Below, piece by piece: positions 51,431 to 61,066 of a stretch of 64,000 bases of DNA (position 1 is its first letter; the number at the start of each line of letters is the position of its first letter). The stretch comes from RYN-230 sp963829725 (GTDB taxonomy: Bacteria; Actinomycetota; Actinomycetes; Streptosporangiales; Streptosporangiaceae): NCBI GenBank assembly GCA_963829725.1, contig CAWHJW010000015.1:248001-312000 (forward strand), read 5' to 3'. Under the pieces are notes generated by a model. The model did no database searches. It had not been told where the DNA came from and worked only from the letters and a program-made list of their open reading frames with translations. Made by a program: the position numbers and the translations under genes.

Positions 51431-52555
51431 ATGAGTGTAGGGCGCGACGTCAGCACAACAGGGGCACCGATCGGCATCGCGGTGGTGGGCGCCGGCTACT
51501 GGGGCCCGAACCTGGTGCGGAACTTTGCCAGCGCACCGCAGTACCGGCTCACCTGGCTGTGCGACATCGACAAATCCCGCGCGGTCCAGGTGCTCGGACC
51601 GTACTCGACCGTGGGCGCGACCGATGACCTGGAGGCCGTGCTGGCCGACGAGCGGGTCGATGCCGTCGCCATCGCTACCCCGGCCGGGACTCACCTGGAC
51701 ATCGCGCTCGCTGCCATGCGCGCGGGCAAGCACGTGCTGATCGAGAAACCACTGGCCGCCACCTACGCCGACGGGCTCCGCCTGGTCGAGGAGGCGGACC
51801 GCGCTGGCCTGGTGCTGATGTGCGATCACACCTTCTGCTACACCCCGGCCGTGGCCAAGATCCGGGAACTGGTGCACTCGGGGGAGATCGGGGACCTGCA
51901 CTTCTTCGACTCGGTGCGGATCAATCTGGGCCTGGTCCAGCCGGACATCGATGTGCTGTGGGATCTGGCTCCGCATGACATTTCCATTCTGGAGTCGATC
52001 CTTCCGCCCGGGGTCGAGCCGTTGTCGGTCGCGGCGCACGCAGCCGACCCGATCGGCACCGGGCGAGCCTGCGTCGCGTTCGTGACGCTGCCGCTGACCG
52101 GGGGGGCGATCGCCCATTGCCACTTGAACTGGCTGTCACCCACGAAGGTCCGGACCACCATGATCGGGGGCTCCAAGCGGGCGCTCATCTGGGATGACCT
52201 CAACCCGCTGCAGCGGGTCACCGTGTATGACCGGGGCGTCGACCTGGTGCCTGCCCAGGACGCCCGGGCCGAGGAGCGCCAGAGGGCGTTCGTGTCCTAC
52301 CGCACCGGCGACCTGGTGTCCCCCGCGCTTACCGACCGTGAGGCCCTGGCCAGCATGGTAGAAGAGTTCGCCGACTGCATCCGGGCCGGCCTGCCGTCGC
52401 TCACTGACGGGCGCTCCGGCCTCCGTGTCCTGGACATCCTCGAGGCGGCGTCGCGCAGCATGGAACTGCACGGCGCCCCCGTGCCGCTGCGCGGGGCGCA
52501 GCCGGGCCGGCCATCCGCGGCCCGCGAGCTCGTCAGTAAGGAAGGCGCGATATGA
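51431..52555 (+). CDS. Gfo/Idh/MocA oxidoreductase (WlbA/WbpB-like)
   Basis: 374 residues. Rossmann motif IAVVGAGYWGPNLVRNFASA, then VDAVAIATPAGTHLDIALAA, the family signature GKHVLIEKPLAATYADGLRL (Glu-Lys-Pro) and a substrate-side VLWDLAPHDISILESILP. The WlbA class oxidises C3 of UDP-N-acetylglucosamine uronic acid before amination. GGAGG lies 7 nt before ATG 51431. First gene of an operon with ATGA overlap to the next glycosyltransferase. Confidence 0.92.
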   Translation: MSVGRDVSTTGAPIGIAVVGAGYWGPNLVRNFASAPQYRLTWLCDIDKSRAVQVLGPYSTVGATDDLEAVLADERVDAVAIATPAGTHLDIALAAMRAGKHVLIEKPLAATYADGLRLVEEADRAGLVLMCDHTFCYTPAVAKIRELVHSGEIGDLHFFDSVRINLGLVQPDIDVLWDLAPHDISILESILPPGVEPLSVAAHAADPIGTGRACVAFVTLPLTGGAIAHCHLNWLSPTKVRTTMIGGSKRALIWDDLNPLQRVTVYDRGVDLVPAQDARAEERQRAFVSYRTGDLVSPALTDREALASMVEEFADCIRAGLPSLTDGRSGLRVLDILEAASRSMELHGAPVPLRGAQPGRPSAARELVSKEGAI

Positions 52556-53586
52556 GCCGGGTCGACGTCGTCATCCCGTGTTACAACTACGGCCGGTTCC
52601 TGGCGGATTGTGTCAGCGGTGCCCTCGATGACCAGCCGGGCGTGGACGTCCGGGTGCTGATCGTCGATGACGCGTCACAGGATGACAGCGCGGAGGTCGC
52701 ACGCAAGCTGGCGGCTGGTGACGACCGGATCGAGGTCAGGGTGCACGCCATCAACCAGGGCCACATTGCAACGTTCAACGAAGGCGTGATCGACTGGGCG
52801 GACGGCGACTACCTGGTGCTGATATCGGCGGATGACAAGCTCACCCCCGGGGCGCTGCGCCGGGCTGCTGACCTGATGGATGCGCACCCCGAGGTCGGCT
52901 TCGTGTACGGAGATGTGATCAGGTTCCGCGACGGCCAGGATCTGCCGCCGGCCCGGACGGAACTCCGCGGACAGACCATCTGGCCCGGCCACTGGTGGGT
53001 GGAGCAGCGCTTCCAGGAGGCGCATACCGTCGTCTTCTCCCCGGAGGTCGTGGTCCGGACAACGGTCCAGCATCAGGTGGGCGGCTACAACCCGGACCTC
53101 TACCACACCTCCGACGTCGAGATGTGGATGCGGCTGGCCTCGTGCGCCGATGTGGGCTTCGTCCATGCGGACCAGGCCTACAAGCGGATGCACGACGGCA
53201 TGATGTCGAACGAGAACGACGACCTGATGCACCTCCGGCAGCGGCGGGCCGCCTATGAGTCGGTCGTGAAGACCTATGGCGACGTGCTGCCCAACTCGGC
53301 CGGGCTTTCGGAGATGGTTCACCGCGAGCTGGCGAAGGAGGCCCTGTGGGACGCCGCTCGCGCGTACGACCGCCGGAAGACGAATACGGTGCCGGTGGAG
53401 AAGCTGGAGGCGTTCGCGTTTGACTGCTGGCCCGGTGCGGCCAGCCTGGGCACCTACCGGAGCCTGCAATGGCGTCGCCGCGTCGGGCCCGCTATCGCGC
53501 CGTACCTCCAGCCCCTCGTCTGGCCGCGCCTGCTGGCGCGCCGGGTGCTTGGTCTCGCGCGCCAGGTGAAAGACAAGCGGTCGTAG
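52552..53586 (+). CDS. Family 2 glycosyltransferase
   Basis: 344 residues, starts in an ATGA overlap with the oxidoreductase gene. GT-A fold: VDVVIPCYNYGRFLADCVSG, VLIVDDASQDDSAEV, donor motif LVLISADDKLTPGALRRA (DD metal site), and acceptor/donor region NPDLYHTSDVEMWMRLASC (ED-like). C-terminal part is helical with basic end (RRVLGLARQVKDKRS). Inverting transferase of the surface glycan; sugar unknown. Confidence 0.9.
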   Translation: MSRVDVVIPCYNYGRFLADCVSGALDDQPGVDVRVLIVDDASQDDSAEVARKLAAGDDRIEVRVHAINQGHIATFNEGVIDWADGDYLVLISADDKLTPGALRRAADLMDAHPEVGFVYGDVIRFRDGQDLPPARTELRGQTIWPGHWWVEQRFQEAHTVVFSPEVVVRTTVQHQVGGYNPDLYHTSDVEMWMRLASCADVGFVHADQAYKRMHDGMMSNENDDLMHLRQRRAAYESVVKTYGDVLPNSAGLSEMVHRELAKEALWDAARAYDRRKTNTVPVEKLEAFAFDCWPGAASLGTYRSLQWRRRVGPAIAPYLQPLVWPRLLARRVLGLARQVKDKRS

Positions 53587-53653
53587 CGCCTGGTGGAACC
53601 GCGTGGTATCTGACTCACCCGCTAACGAGATGACTCATCGAGGGGACACCACA

Positions 53654-54607
53654 GTGATAGAGGGACAGCGCTGCCTGGTCACCGGAGGAGCCGGCACGAT
53701 CGGATCCACGATCGTCGACCAGCTAGTCACGGCGGGCGCGGGCGAGATCATCGTGCTAGACAACCTCGTCCGCGGCCGCCGGGAGAACCTGGCCGGGGCG
53801 CTGGGCAGCGGCCGGGTCCGCCTGGAAGAAGGGGACATCCGCGACCGGGACCTGGTGCGGCGGCTGATGAGCGGGGTGGACCTGGTATTCCACCAGGCCG
53901 CCATCCGCATCACGCAGTGCGCGTCCGAGCCGCGGCTGGCCCTGGAGGTGCTGGTGGATGGCACCTTCGAGGTGGTCGAGGCGGCCGCCGACGCTGGCGT
54001 CCGCAAGGTCGTCGCCGCCTCCTCGGCCTCCGTCTACGGGCTGGCCGACCACTTCCCCACCACGGAGCGGCAGCACCCGTACGACAACGACACCCTGTAC
54101 GGGGCGGCCAAGACGTTCAACGAGGGGCTGCTGCGCAGCTTCCACGCCATGCGCGGGCTGGACTACGTGGCGTTGCGCTACTTCAACGTCTACGGGCCGA
54201 GGATGGACATCCACGGCCTGTACACCGAGGTGCTGATCCGGTGGATGGAGCGGATCGAGGCTGGACAGCCGCCGCTCATCCTCGGTGATGGCCAGCAGAC
54301 AATGGACTTCGTCTACACCGAGGACATCGCCCGGGCCAACCTGCTGGCCGCCGCCAGCGACGCCACCGACCAGGTCTTCAACATCGCCAGCAGCACCGAG
54401 ACCAGCCTGATCGGACTGGCCCAGGCGCTGCAGCGGGCCATGGGCAGCGACCTGGACCTGGAATTCGGCCCGCCGCGGGGGGTGAACGGGGTTACCCGGC
54501 GCCTGGCCGATACGTCCGCCGCGGCGCGGGTGCTCGGCTGGAAAGCCGAGATAGACCTGGACGAGGGGCTCTCCCGCCTCGTTGCGTGGTGGCGGGGGCA
54601 GCGATGA
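53654..54607 (+). CDS. NAD-dependent nucleotide-sugar epimerase
   Basis: 317 residues from GTG 53654, preferred because GAGGGG lies 7 nt upstream (GTG 53603 and ATG 53630 also in frame). Extended SDR: CLVTGGAGTIGSTIVDQLVT, VFHQAAIRITQCASEPRLAL, ASSASVYGLADHFPTTERQH, catalytic DTLYGAAKTFNEGLLRSF (Tyr-x3-Lys), LRYFNVYGPRMDIHGLYTEV and MDFVYTEDIARANLLAA. Fits UDP-glucose/GlcNAc 4-epimerases. ATGA overlap with the following DegT gene. Confidence 0.9.
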   Translation: MIEGQRCLVTGGAGTIGSTIVDQLVTAGAGEIIVLDNLVRGRRENLAGALGSGRVRLEEGDIRDRDLVRRLMSGVDLVFHQAAIRITQCASEPRLALEVLVDGTFEVVEAAADAGVRKVVAASSASVYGLADHFPTTERQHPYDNDTLYGAAKTFNEGLLRSFHAMRGLDYVALRYFNVYGPRMDIHGLYTEVLIRWMERIEAGQPPLILGDGQQTMDFVYTEDIARANLLAAASDATDQVFNIASSTETSLIGLAQALQRAMGSDLDLEFGPPRGVNGVTRRLADTSAAARVLGWKAEIDLDEGLSRLVAWWRGQR

Positions 54608-55775
54608 TCCCAGTGATCCGCCCGCTGCTGGGAGCCGAGGAGGCGGCCGCCGCAGCGGAGGCCATCAGCTCCGGCTGGATCGCCCAGGGCCCACGCGTGG
54701 CGGAGTTCGAGGCCGCCTTCGCCAAGACCTTTGACGCGGGGCAGGCCGTGGCCGTCTCTTCCTGCACCACGGGCCTGCACCTGGCCATGATCGTGGCCGG
54801 GGTATCAGCCGGCGACGAGGTCGTCGTCCCCTCGATGTCCTTTATCGCCACCGCGAACGCGGCCCGCTATGTTGGCGCGAAGGCCGTCTTCGCCGACGTT
54901 GACCCGGCGACGCTGAACCTCACCCCCAGCACTGTCGAGCCGCTGCTGACCGACCGCACGCGGGCGGTGATCCTGGTGGACCAGGCAGGCGTACCCGCGG
55001 ACCTCGATGCGATGCGGGTGCTCTGTGATCCCCGTGGCATCACGGTGGTCGAAGACGCCGCCTGCGCTGCGGGGGCCACCTACCACGGCCGGCCGGCTGG
55101 CCAGGAGCCGACCTCGCGACGTTCTCCTTCCATCCCCGCAAGCTGCTCACCACCGGGGAGGGAGGCATGATCACGACTCCCGATCCGGACGTGGCGACCA
55201 GGCTCCGCCGCCTGCGTGAGCATGGGATGAATGTGAGCGCGGCGACCAGGCACGCCGGCCAGCAGCCGGTGATCGAGCACTACCTGGAACTCGGTTACAA
55301 CTACCGGATGACCGACGTGCAGGCGGCGATCGGCCTCGTGCAGCTGGGCCGGCTGGATGAGATCATCACCCGCCGCCGCCAGCTCGCGCACCGGTACCAG
55401 CGGCTGCTGAGCCTTATCCCGGGCCTGACGACGATCACCGACCCCGGGTGCGGGACCACCAACTTCCAGTCTTTCTGGGTGGCGTTGCCCGAGGACTTCC
55501 CGGTGACCAGGAACGACCTGCTACAGCGGCTGGCCGAGGCCGGCGTCTCCGCCCGCCGCGGGATCATGGCCGCGCACCTGGAGCCAGCCTATGCGGACGA
55601 GGAAAGCTCCGTGAGCCTGCCGGTGACCGAGCGGCTTTCCGCCACCAGCCTTATCCTCCCGCTGTTCCATCAGCTCACTCAGGAGGAGCAGGACCAGGTG
55701 ACAGCCGTCATCTTTGACGCGGCAGGCTTGCCCTTCACGCCGGGACAGCAGCCGCTGGCCGCGTCGCTCGCCTGA
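54604..55775 (+). pseudogene. Second DegT/DnrJ/EryC1 aminotransferase, frameshifted
   Basis: Starts in ATGA overlap with the epimerase and reads MIPVIRPLLGAEEAAAAAEA, VAVSSCTTGLHLAMIVAGV, EDAACAAGATYHGRPAG. At about 55105 the frame is lost; restoring one G (CAGGGAG for CAGGAG) gives GADLATFSFHPRKLLTTGEG, which carries the PLP lysine, followed by the intact remainder (MITTPDPDVATRLRRLREHG to LAASLA). The second part has its own ATG (55167) but lacks the cofactor lysine. Either a fresh pseudogene or a sequencing error. Confidence 0.85.
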
Positions 55776-55839
55776 GCGCAGCGCGGCCAGCCCGCCCGTG
55801 GCGCTGGGCGGTGCCCTGCGACACCTGCTGGGGCTGGGC

Positions 55840-56661
55840 TCAGTGCCACTCTTCCCAGTTGTCGTAGGCACCGGCCAGCGCCGCGCGGAACAGCATGGGC
55901 CGGTCGATCCGGCCGATGAAGGTGCGCGGGATGGTGCCCTCGGGGCGGGTGTTGACGCTCTGCGCGTAAACCGTGGCGTAGCCTGCTTCGGCGGCTGCCA
56001 CCGAGGCCCCGGGGGTCCAGTTAGCGGACTGGCCCAGCGGGATAGCGAACCCGCCGGTCTCGATGTCCGCCATCCGCCGCAGGTCCTCGCGGGAGACCTC
56101 GAGCTGGCGGCGCACTTCGCCGGGCTCCAGCCGCCCGAAGTCGGGGTGAGTGACCGAATGGCTGGCTACGGTCATCCCGCCCTCTTGCAGGGCACGTACG
56201 CCCCGCCAGTCCAGCACGAGCGGCCGGTAGCTGTCGGGGACCGCGCCGCCCGCCCAGCCGGTGACCACGAACGCCGTAGCCGGGATGCCGTGATGGCGCA
56301 GCACGGGCAGGGCGTTGGCCAGTACGGTGGCCAACCCGTCATCGAAGGTCAGCGCGAGCTGGGGCTTGCCCGGCTCGGCGATCACCTCGGCCGGGGTGGC
56401 GAAGCTCCAGCCGTCGTCCACGGCGATCTGCAGGTGACGCTCAAAGTCGCGCGGACTGACATCGTTGAGACCCCATTGCGGGGTACCTACCGAGTGGTAG
56501 GCGAGGATCCGGCCACGGACCGGGGCCTGGCCCCCCGTTATCCGCTGGCGGGCGGCCAGCCCCCAGCGCTCCGCGCACAGCCGACCCCAGACGGCACCCT
56601 GGTACGCCACGCGGCGCGGGTGGTACTTACCGAGGGTGCGCCGCAGCGAGGCGACCTCCAT
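55840..56661 (-). CDS. Polysaccharide deacetylase (CE4/NodB family)
   Basis: 273 residues. Motifs: GRILAYHSVGTPQW at the start of the fold, PQLALTFDDGLATVLANALP (TFDDG, catalytic Asp and metal Asp), VASHSVTHPDFGRLEPGEVR (metal-binding H-x3-H) and the C-terminal YAQSVNTRPEGTIPRTFIGR. Removes N- or O-acetyl groups from surface or cell-wall glycan. No signal peptide, so it may act on lipid-linked precursors. Convergent with the DegT operon and with a strong hairpin upstream. Confidence 0.9.
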   Translation of the reverse strand: MEVASLRRTLGKYHPRRVAYQGAVWGRLCAERWGLAARQRITGGQAPVRGRILAYHSVGTPQWGLNDVSPRDFERHLQIAVDDGWSFATPAEVIAEPGKPQLALTFDDGLATVLANALPVLRHHGIPATAFVVTGWAGGAVPDSYRPLVLDWRGVRALQEGGMTVASHSVTHPDFGRLEPGEVRRQLEVSREDLRRMADIETGGFAIPLGQSANWTPGASVAAAEAGYATVYAQSVNTRPEGTIPRTFIGRIDRPMLFRAALAGAYDNWEEWH

Positions 56662-56670
56662 GACTACGCG

Positions 56671-56706
56671 GATGCCTGCCCGGCACGACCGTGCCGGGCA
56701 GGCATC
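56671..56706. terminator. Strong hairpin terminator
   Basis: Perfect 16-bp arms (GATGCCTGCCCGGCAC and complement) around GACC, downstream of the leftward glycosyltransferase remnant and just before the deacetylase start. Confidence 0.8.
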
Positions 56707-56733
56707 CGCCAGGAGAAGCCGTGAATGTCCGCG

Positions 56734-57598
56734 TTACGCCACCGACTCATCGAGGGCCTCATCGGTCACCGGCGCGAGCGCAGCGAACTGCCGGCCCGGG
56801 GCCGCTTCCACGGCCTGCTCCTGCTGCTGAGCCTGCTCGTTGCGCGCCCGGAAGCTGCGGGAGTGGCGGCGCTCAGCCAGGATGGTGCGGAAGACGCGCA
56901 GGCCGTCGTGGAACGCGTTCAGGTTGCTCACCCCGTGGATCCGGGGGCTCTCGAAGCTGGGCACCTCCGCGATCCGCAGGCCGGCCTTGGCCACCCGGAT
57001 ATTGACCAGCGTCTCAACCTCAAAACCGTCACCCCAGAGGCGGCCATCAGGGCCGGGACCGCAGGGGGAAATCGGGTCCAAGCCAATTACCGGGACCACA
57101 TGCCGCCAAAACGCGTTGTAGCCGTAACAAAGGTCGGTGTACTTGGTCTTGTAGACGAAGTTGACGGCTGCGATGAGGACCCGGTTGCCCAGCAGGCGGA
57201 ACCGGGTGATGTCGCTGCTCCCCCCGCCCTTGGCAAACCGGCTCCCCTTGGCGAAGTCAGCCCCGTCGAACGAGCGCCTTGACGAACTGCGGGATCTCGG
57301 CCGGGTCGGCTGAGCCATCCGCATCGACCATGGCGATGATGTCACCGGTCGCGACGGCGAACCCGCAGGCCAGGGCATTCCCCTTGCCCAGGCGGGTCTG
57401 CATCACAATGCGCACGTCCGGCCACAGCCCCTTGGCCACGGCCACCGTGTCGTCCACCGAGTGACCATCGACCACGATCACCTCGTGCACCTGCTCCGGC
57501 ACGCCCGCGAAGACATGCGGCAGGTTACGGGCTTCGTTCAGTGTCGGGATGACTACCGAGACGCGCGGCCAGGACATGTCATCTGGGTGAACCGTCAT
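56734..57598 (-). pseudogene. Family 2 glycosyltransferase (copy 2), frameshifted
   Basis: Close paralogue of 48079-48834 over its whole length: VSVVIPTLNEARNLPHVFAG, VVDGHSVDDTVAVAKGL and IAMVDADGSADPAEIPQFVK in the first frame, which ends at a premature stop; an extra T at about 57267-57270 shifts it, and the next frame continues FDGADFAKGSRFAKGGGSSD, ITRFRLLGNRVLIAAVNF and FHDGLRVFRTILAERRHS. The tail differs (RARNEQAQQQEQAVEAA). Without the insertion it would be about 288 residues. Single-base change only. Confidence 0.85.
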
Positions 57599-57818
57599 AA
57601 GTAGGGCCTTCCAAGACTCATCATCGCCCTGCCTGACAGTTCAGGACGAAGGGGAGATCAGCGGACGTAAGTGCTTACGTAGGGAAGACGCGCGTCCGGA
57701 TGAGTTGGTTGACAGGCTGATATGAATAACTATAAGTAATCATTTCGTACGGAACGCACACACCCGGCCGCTGAAGCTAAGGCCAGCATCGCTGGCGGCC
57801 GACGGCGCCCCGGCCTGC

Positions 57819-58513
57819 TCAGCGCCGGACCCCGGTGACGAAAGCTCCACAGGACAGCCGCTGCAGCCCGGGACGGTAACCGAGCGCCTCCATCAGCGGG
57901 ACCGCCTCATCGTAGTGATCTTGCATCTCGATCTTGAGGCAGCGGACGTCCCTGGTCCAGTCCCGTGCCTGAGCATCTCATACCAGGCGGACTCGATATT
58001 GACCAGCAGATAGTCGATGGGGGCCGGGCCGGCGAAGTCGCTGAGCAGGCGCGCCGCATCGATGGCGCCCATCCGCACAGTGCCGGGAGCCGTGCCGCCG
58101 GAAGGCGGCTGCGACGTGAGGATCCGCCCCCAGGCGTCACATTCCCAGTCCAGGGTGAGGACCTCGTCGCGATGCCACCCCGCCGCCTCCCGCAGGCTGC
58201 AGCGGCCGGCAAGATGGGCCAGATTGCGCCGGGCCAGCACGGCGTTGTCATGATCGGGCCCCACGCCCAGCAGCCGGGCCTGCGGATAGCACCCGGCCCG
58301 GTGCCCCAGGAGCAGGCCGGTGTTCGCCCCGAACACCGCGATGTGACCGACCTGCCCGGTCAGGTCGGTCGGCGGGAGGTGATGAAGCTGGCAGACGAAC
58401 TCGCTCGGTCCCGGAGCGCAGGCAAAGTGAGCATAGGGAACCGGGGTGAGCGGGCCGCCGGCATACACATAACTTCGCGCGTAACTCTGGTTTCGGTGGG
58501 GCCGGACTCTCAA
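57819..58513 (-). pseudogene. FkbM-like methyltransferase, frameshifted (copy 2)
   Basis: Frame from 58513 gives GQVGHIAVFGANTGLL, ARRNLAHLAGRCSLREAAG, and FAGPAPIDYLLVNIESAWYE; then at about 57957 one base is off, and the neighbouring frame supplies DWTRDVRCLKIEMQDHYDEA, VPLMEALGYRPGLQRLSCGA and FVTGVRR to the stop at 57819. Same family and domain order as the broken copy at 23431-24146. The N-terminus is uncertain. An IS element starts 30 bp upstream, so its promoter is cut off. Confidence 0.75.
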
Positions 58514-58532
58514 ATCACTCTGAGGTGATTTG
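58511..58532. repeat. Palindrome between FkbM copy 2 and the IS
   Basis: Perfect arms CAAATCAC and GTGATTTG around TCTGAG at the 5' side of the FkbM fragment. May be an operator, by analogy with the palindromes in front of the methyltransferase genes at 21.6 and 23.2 kb, although the sequence differs. Confidence 0.5.
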
Positions 58533-58543
58533 CCCGCCTTCGA

Positions 58544-60496
58544 GATCCTGGTGGTTAATTCCTGGTCATGCGGCGAGGCCGAGTTCGAGGCGTGCCAGGT
58601 GGCTGGTTCGCTGCCGGTCCAGGGGTGTGCCGTTCCAGAATGCCTCCAGCCTGAGCAGGTTGAGCGCGGTGGCCATGTACGCGTGGTCGAGGCGGGTTTT
58701 CAGCAGGCCGCGGTAGCGGGTGCGCCGGGCGCCGTGGCTGGCGGCCTGGTGCATGGTGCCTTCAACGCCGGCCCGGCGGGCGTAATCCGCCTGGAACGGG
58801 ATGGTCTTCTCCGCGGCGCGGGCGGCGGCCTGGGCGCAGGCCAGGTCGCGGGGCAGCACGGTGAGCTGCCGCCGGTTCTTGCTCACTGGTGGTGCACAGG
58901 CTGCGAGCCGGGCAGGGGCCGCAGTCGCTGGCGGAGAAGGTGGCCACGATGGCGTCCTTGCCGCGCTGGGTGCACGGCGTCCAGGACGCTGACGTCTTTC
59001 CTTGCGGGCAGGTGACGGTGCGCGCGTCGTAGTCAACGGTGAAGCCGGCGCGTGCGTAGCCGTGCCCGGCCCGGGCCTGGGCGGAGGTGCCGGCGAGTAG
59101 CGGCCCGATCAGGGCTATGCCCCAGGTCGTCAGCGCCGAGACCACGACCGCGGCGCTGAGGTAGCCGGAATCGGGGTAATGCCGTCCGGGAGTCAGGTTC
59201 CTGGCGGCCAGGTCGTCGTGGATGGCACCGGTCATCTGGTTGTCGGTCACGGTGGCATCGGTGGTGGCCACGTTGGTGATCAGGTTCGGGAACACGGCCT
59301 GCGCGCAGCCCTTGTCATGCTCCCAGCCGCCTGCGCGGGACCTGCCTGGTTCGTCACCGCCGCCGGCGGCGGGCCGGGATGCCGGCCTTTCCGGGCAGCA
59401 GTTGCAGGGCGGGGGATCGTCGCAGGTCTCGGTGACGTGCAGCTTGTAGCCCAGCCAGAACTCCTCGCGCTTGACGCCCTGCCGTGCGTCGGTGTCATAC
59501 GGGGAGGCGATCCGGATATGGCCGGGCGGGAGACCGCCGCCCTCAGGCTCCTTCTCCCGCCGCTTGATCACCTCCTTGCCGCCGGTGATGGTCCGCGTGT
59601 AGTTCTGCACCAGCACCCGGCGCAGCACGTCGATCGCCGGGATCTCGCGCAGCCAGGCCGGCGCGGAACTGCCGCAGGCCGCTTCCAGCAGCGTGTACCC
59701 GTCGCGGGCATAGGCGATCGCCAGCTCATCGCGCTTAGCCTGGGACGCCGGCGGGCGCCAGGACGTCATCGGGGTGCCGTAGCGGCGGGCGAAATCGGGC
59801 ACGCAGATCCGCTGGGCCAGCCAGTCCGGGTGCGCGGCGGCCAGCGCCTCCAGCGCGGCCCGGACGCTTTCCCCCGCGAGCTCGAGCCGGTTCAGCGCCG
59901 CCACCGCGGCGATGACGTGGGTGGAGTCGGTGCGCTGCTTGCCGCCCGCCTTGATCAGGCCCTCAGCCGCCAGGCGTTCCAGCAGCGCGTCCAGTACCAC
60001 CTGCTCCAGGCCCGCCTCCGCGACCTTGGCCCGGCACTCGGGCAGCACCGAATGGTCAAACCCCGGATCCCCGGCGGGCAGGCCCAGCAGGTATTTCCAG
60101 TCCAGCCGCATCCGGACCGCATCAGCTGCCTGCCGGTCGGTCAGCTTTCCCGCCCGCTGCAGCACCGTCACCAGCGCCAGCCGCGACGGGGACCAGCCAG
60201 GCTTGCCCCGCATCCCGAACGCGGCAGCGAACGCCTCATCATCTAGCCACTGGCCCAGCCGGTCCCGGATCAGCACCGCCAGCGGGCGCGCCGTCTTCCT
60301 GGCCCCGTACATCGCCCCGATCGCCGCCGCGACCTGCGGATCGGGCTCTGGCCAGGGGGCAGGATGCAGTGACATGACATACCCGATTCTGCGGCCGGGA
60401 CGAGGGGGAAGGAACGACCGCAGGCAAGATCATGGCCAAGATCACAGCCCGAGCCGAGCACGCGGGCCGACGCGTCGCGAATTAACCACCAGGATC
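58544..60496. mobile_element. Insertion sequence, IS1182-like, with terminal repeats and target duplication
   Basis: 18-bp perfect terminal inverted repeats: GATCCTGGTGGTTAATTC at 58544-58561 and its complement at 60479-60496. Both ends are flanked by the same 6-bp direct repeat, CTTCGA (58538-58543 and 60497-60502), which marks the target duplication. Length 1953 bp with one transposase frame, broken by an indel. Identical repeats and an exact target duplication point to a recent insertion. Confidence 0.92.
58566..60375 (-). pseudogene. IS1182-family transposase, frameshifted near its end
   Basis: DDE transposase. N-terminal part: MSLHPAPWPEPDPQVAAAIG, LADGDPGFDHSVLPE-like (GLPAGDPGFDHSVLPECRAK), catalytic KQRTDSTHVIAAVAALNR (first Asp) and TPGRHYPDSGYLSAAVVVSA (second Asp). 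At about 58885 the frame shifts (GTGAGCAAGAACC) and the continuation KNRRQLTVLPRDLACAQAAA, RAAEKTIPFQADYARRAGVE (catalytic Glu in GVEGTMHQ) and HLARLELGLAA ends at 58566. Inactive as sequenced. Confidence 0.88.
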
Positions 60497-61066
60497 CTTC
60501 GAGCTACGTCAGCGCCGCCTACGCGCGATCCGGCCGCCCAGACCGGTGACGGCCGCCAGAGCTGTTACCCGGGCGGGAGGGCGCCGGGCTGGGCGGGCCG
60601 TCCCCGTCGCCGTCGCCTCGCGGCCCGCGCCGTCCGTCCGGCGGCCCGCCGGGAGCCCCGGAGGACTGCGGACGCCCGGGGCCGTCCTCCGGAAACTCCG
60701 GCGGACGGGGCGGGCGGGCCGGCTTGTCATCCGAAGTCTCCGGCGGGCGCGGCGGATCGCCGCGCCTGTTCACTGGGCTGTCGGTACCGTACGGCTGCTC
60801 CGCCCGCCCACCGGGCCAGCCCGCTGCCGCGGGCCAATCGTCCGCCTCACGCGGCCGTCGCGGCCGCTCTTCGGGGCGGTCCGGCGCACCGGGCCGCCCG
60901 GCCCCAGCCCCCCCATCAGCCGCCCCGCGCGGATCTTCGCCACGCGGCCGCCCGCTCTCGCTACCCGGAATCCCGGAGCGCCCGGCCGGCCCACCGGGCC
61001 ACCGCGATGAACCATCTGGCCGGCCCGGACGCGCCGGCGGAGCGGACGGACCGGCCGGACCACTGC
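60497..61066. other. Low-complexity Pro/Gly/Arg stretch beyond the flippase stop
   Basis: 570 bp, all six frames without family motifs. On the minus strand one frame stays open from 61685 to 60519 and gives a disordered tail (DDWPAAAGWPGGRAEQPYGT, PPRPPETSDDKPARPPRPPE) rich in Pro, Gly, Arg and Asp. It could be the true C-terminus of the flippase if one indel lies around 61100-61250. Confidence 0.35.
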
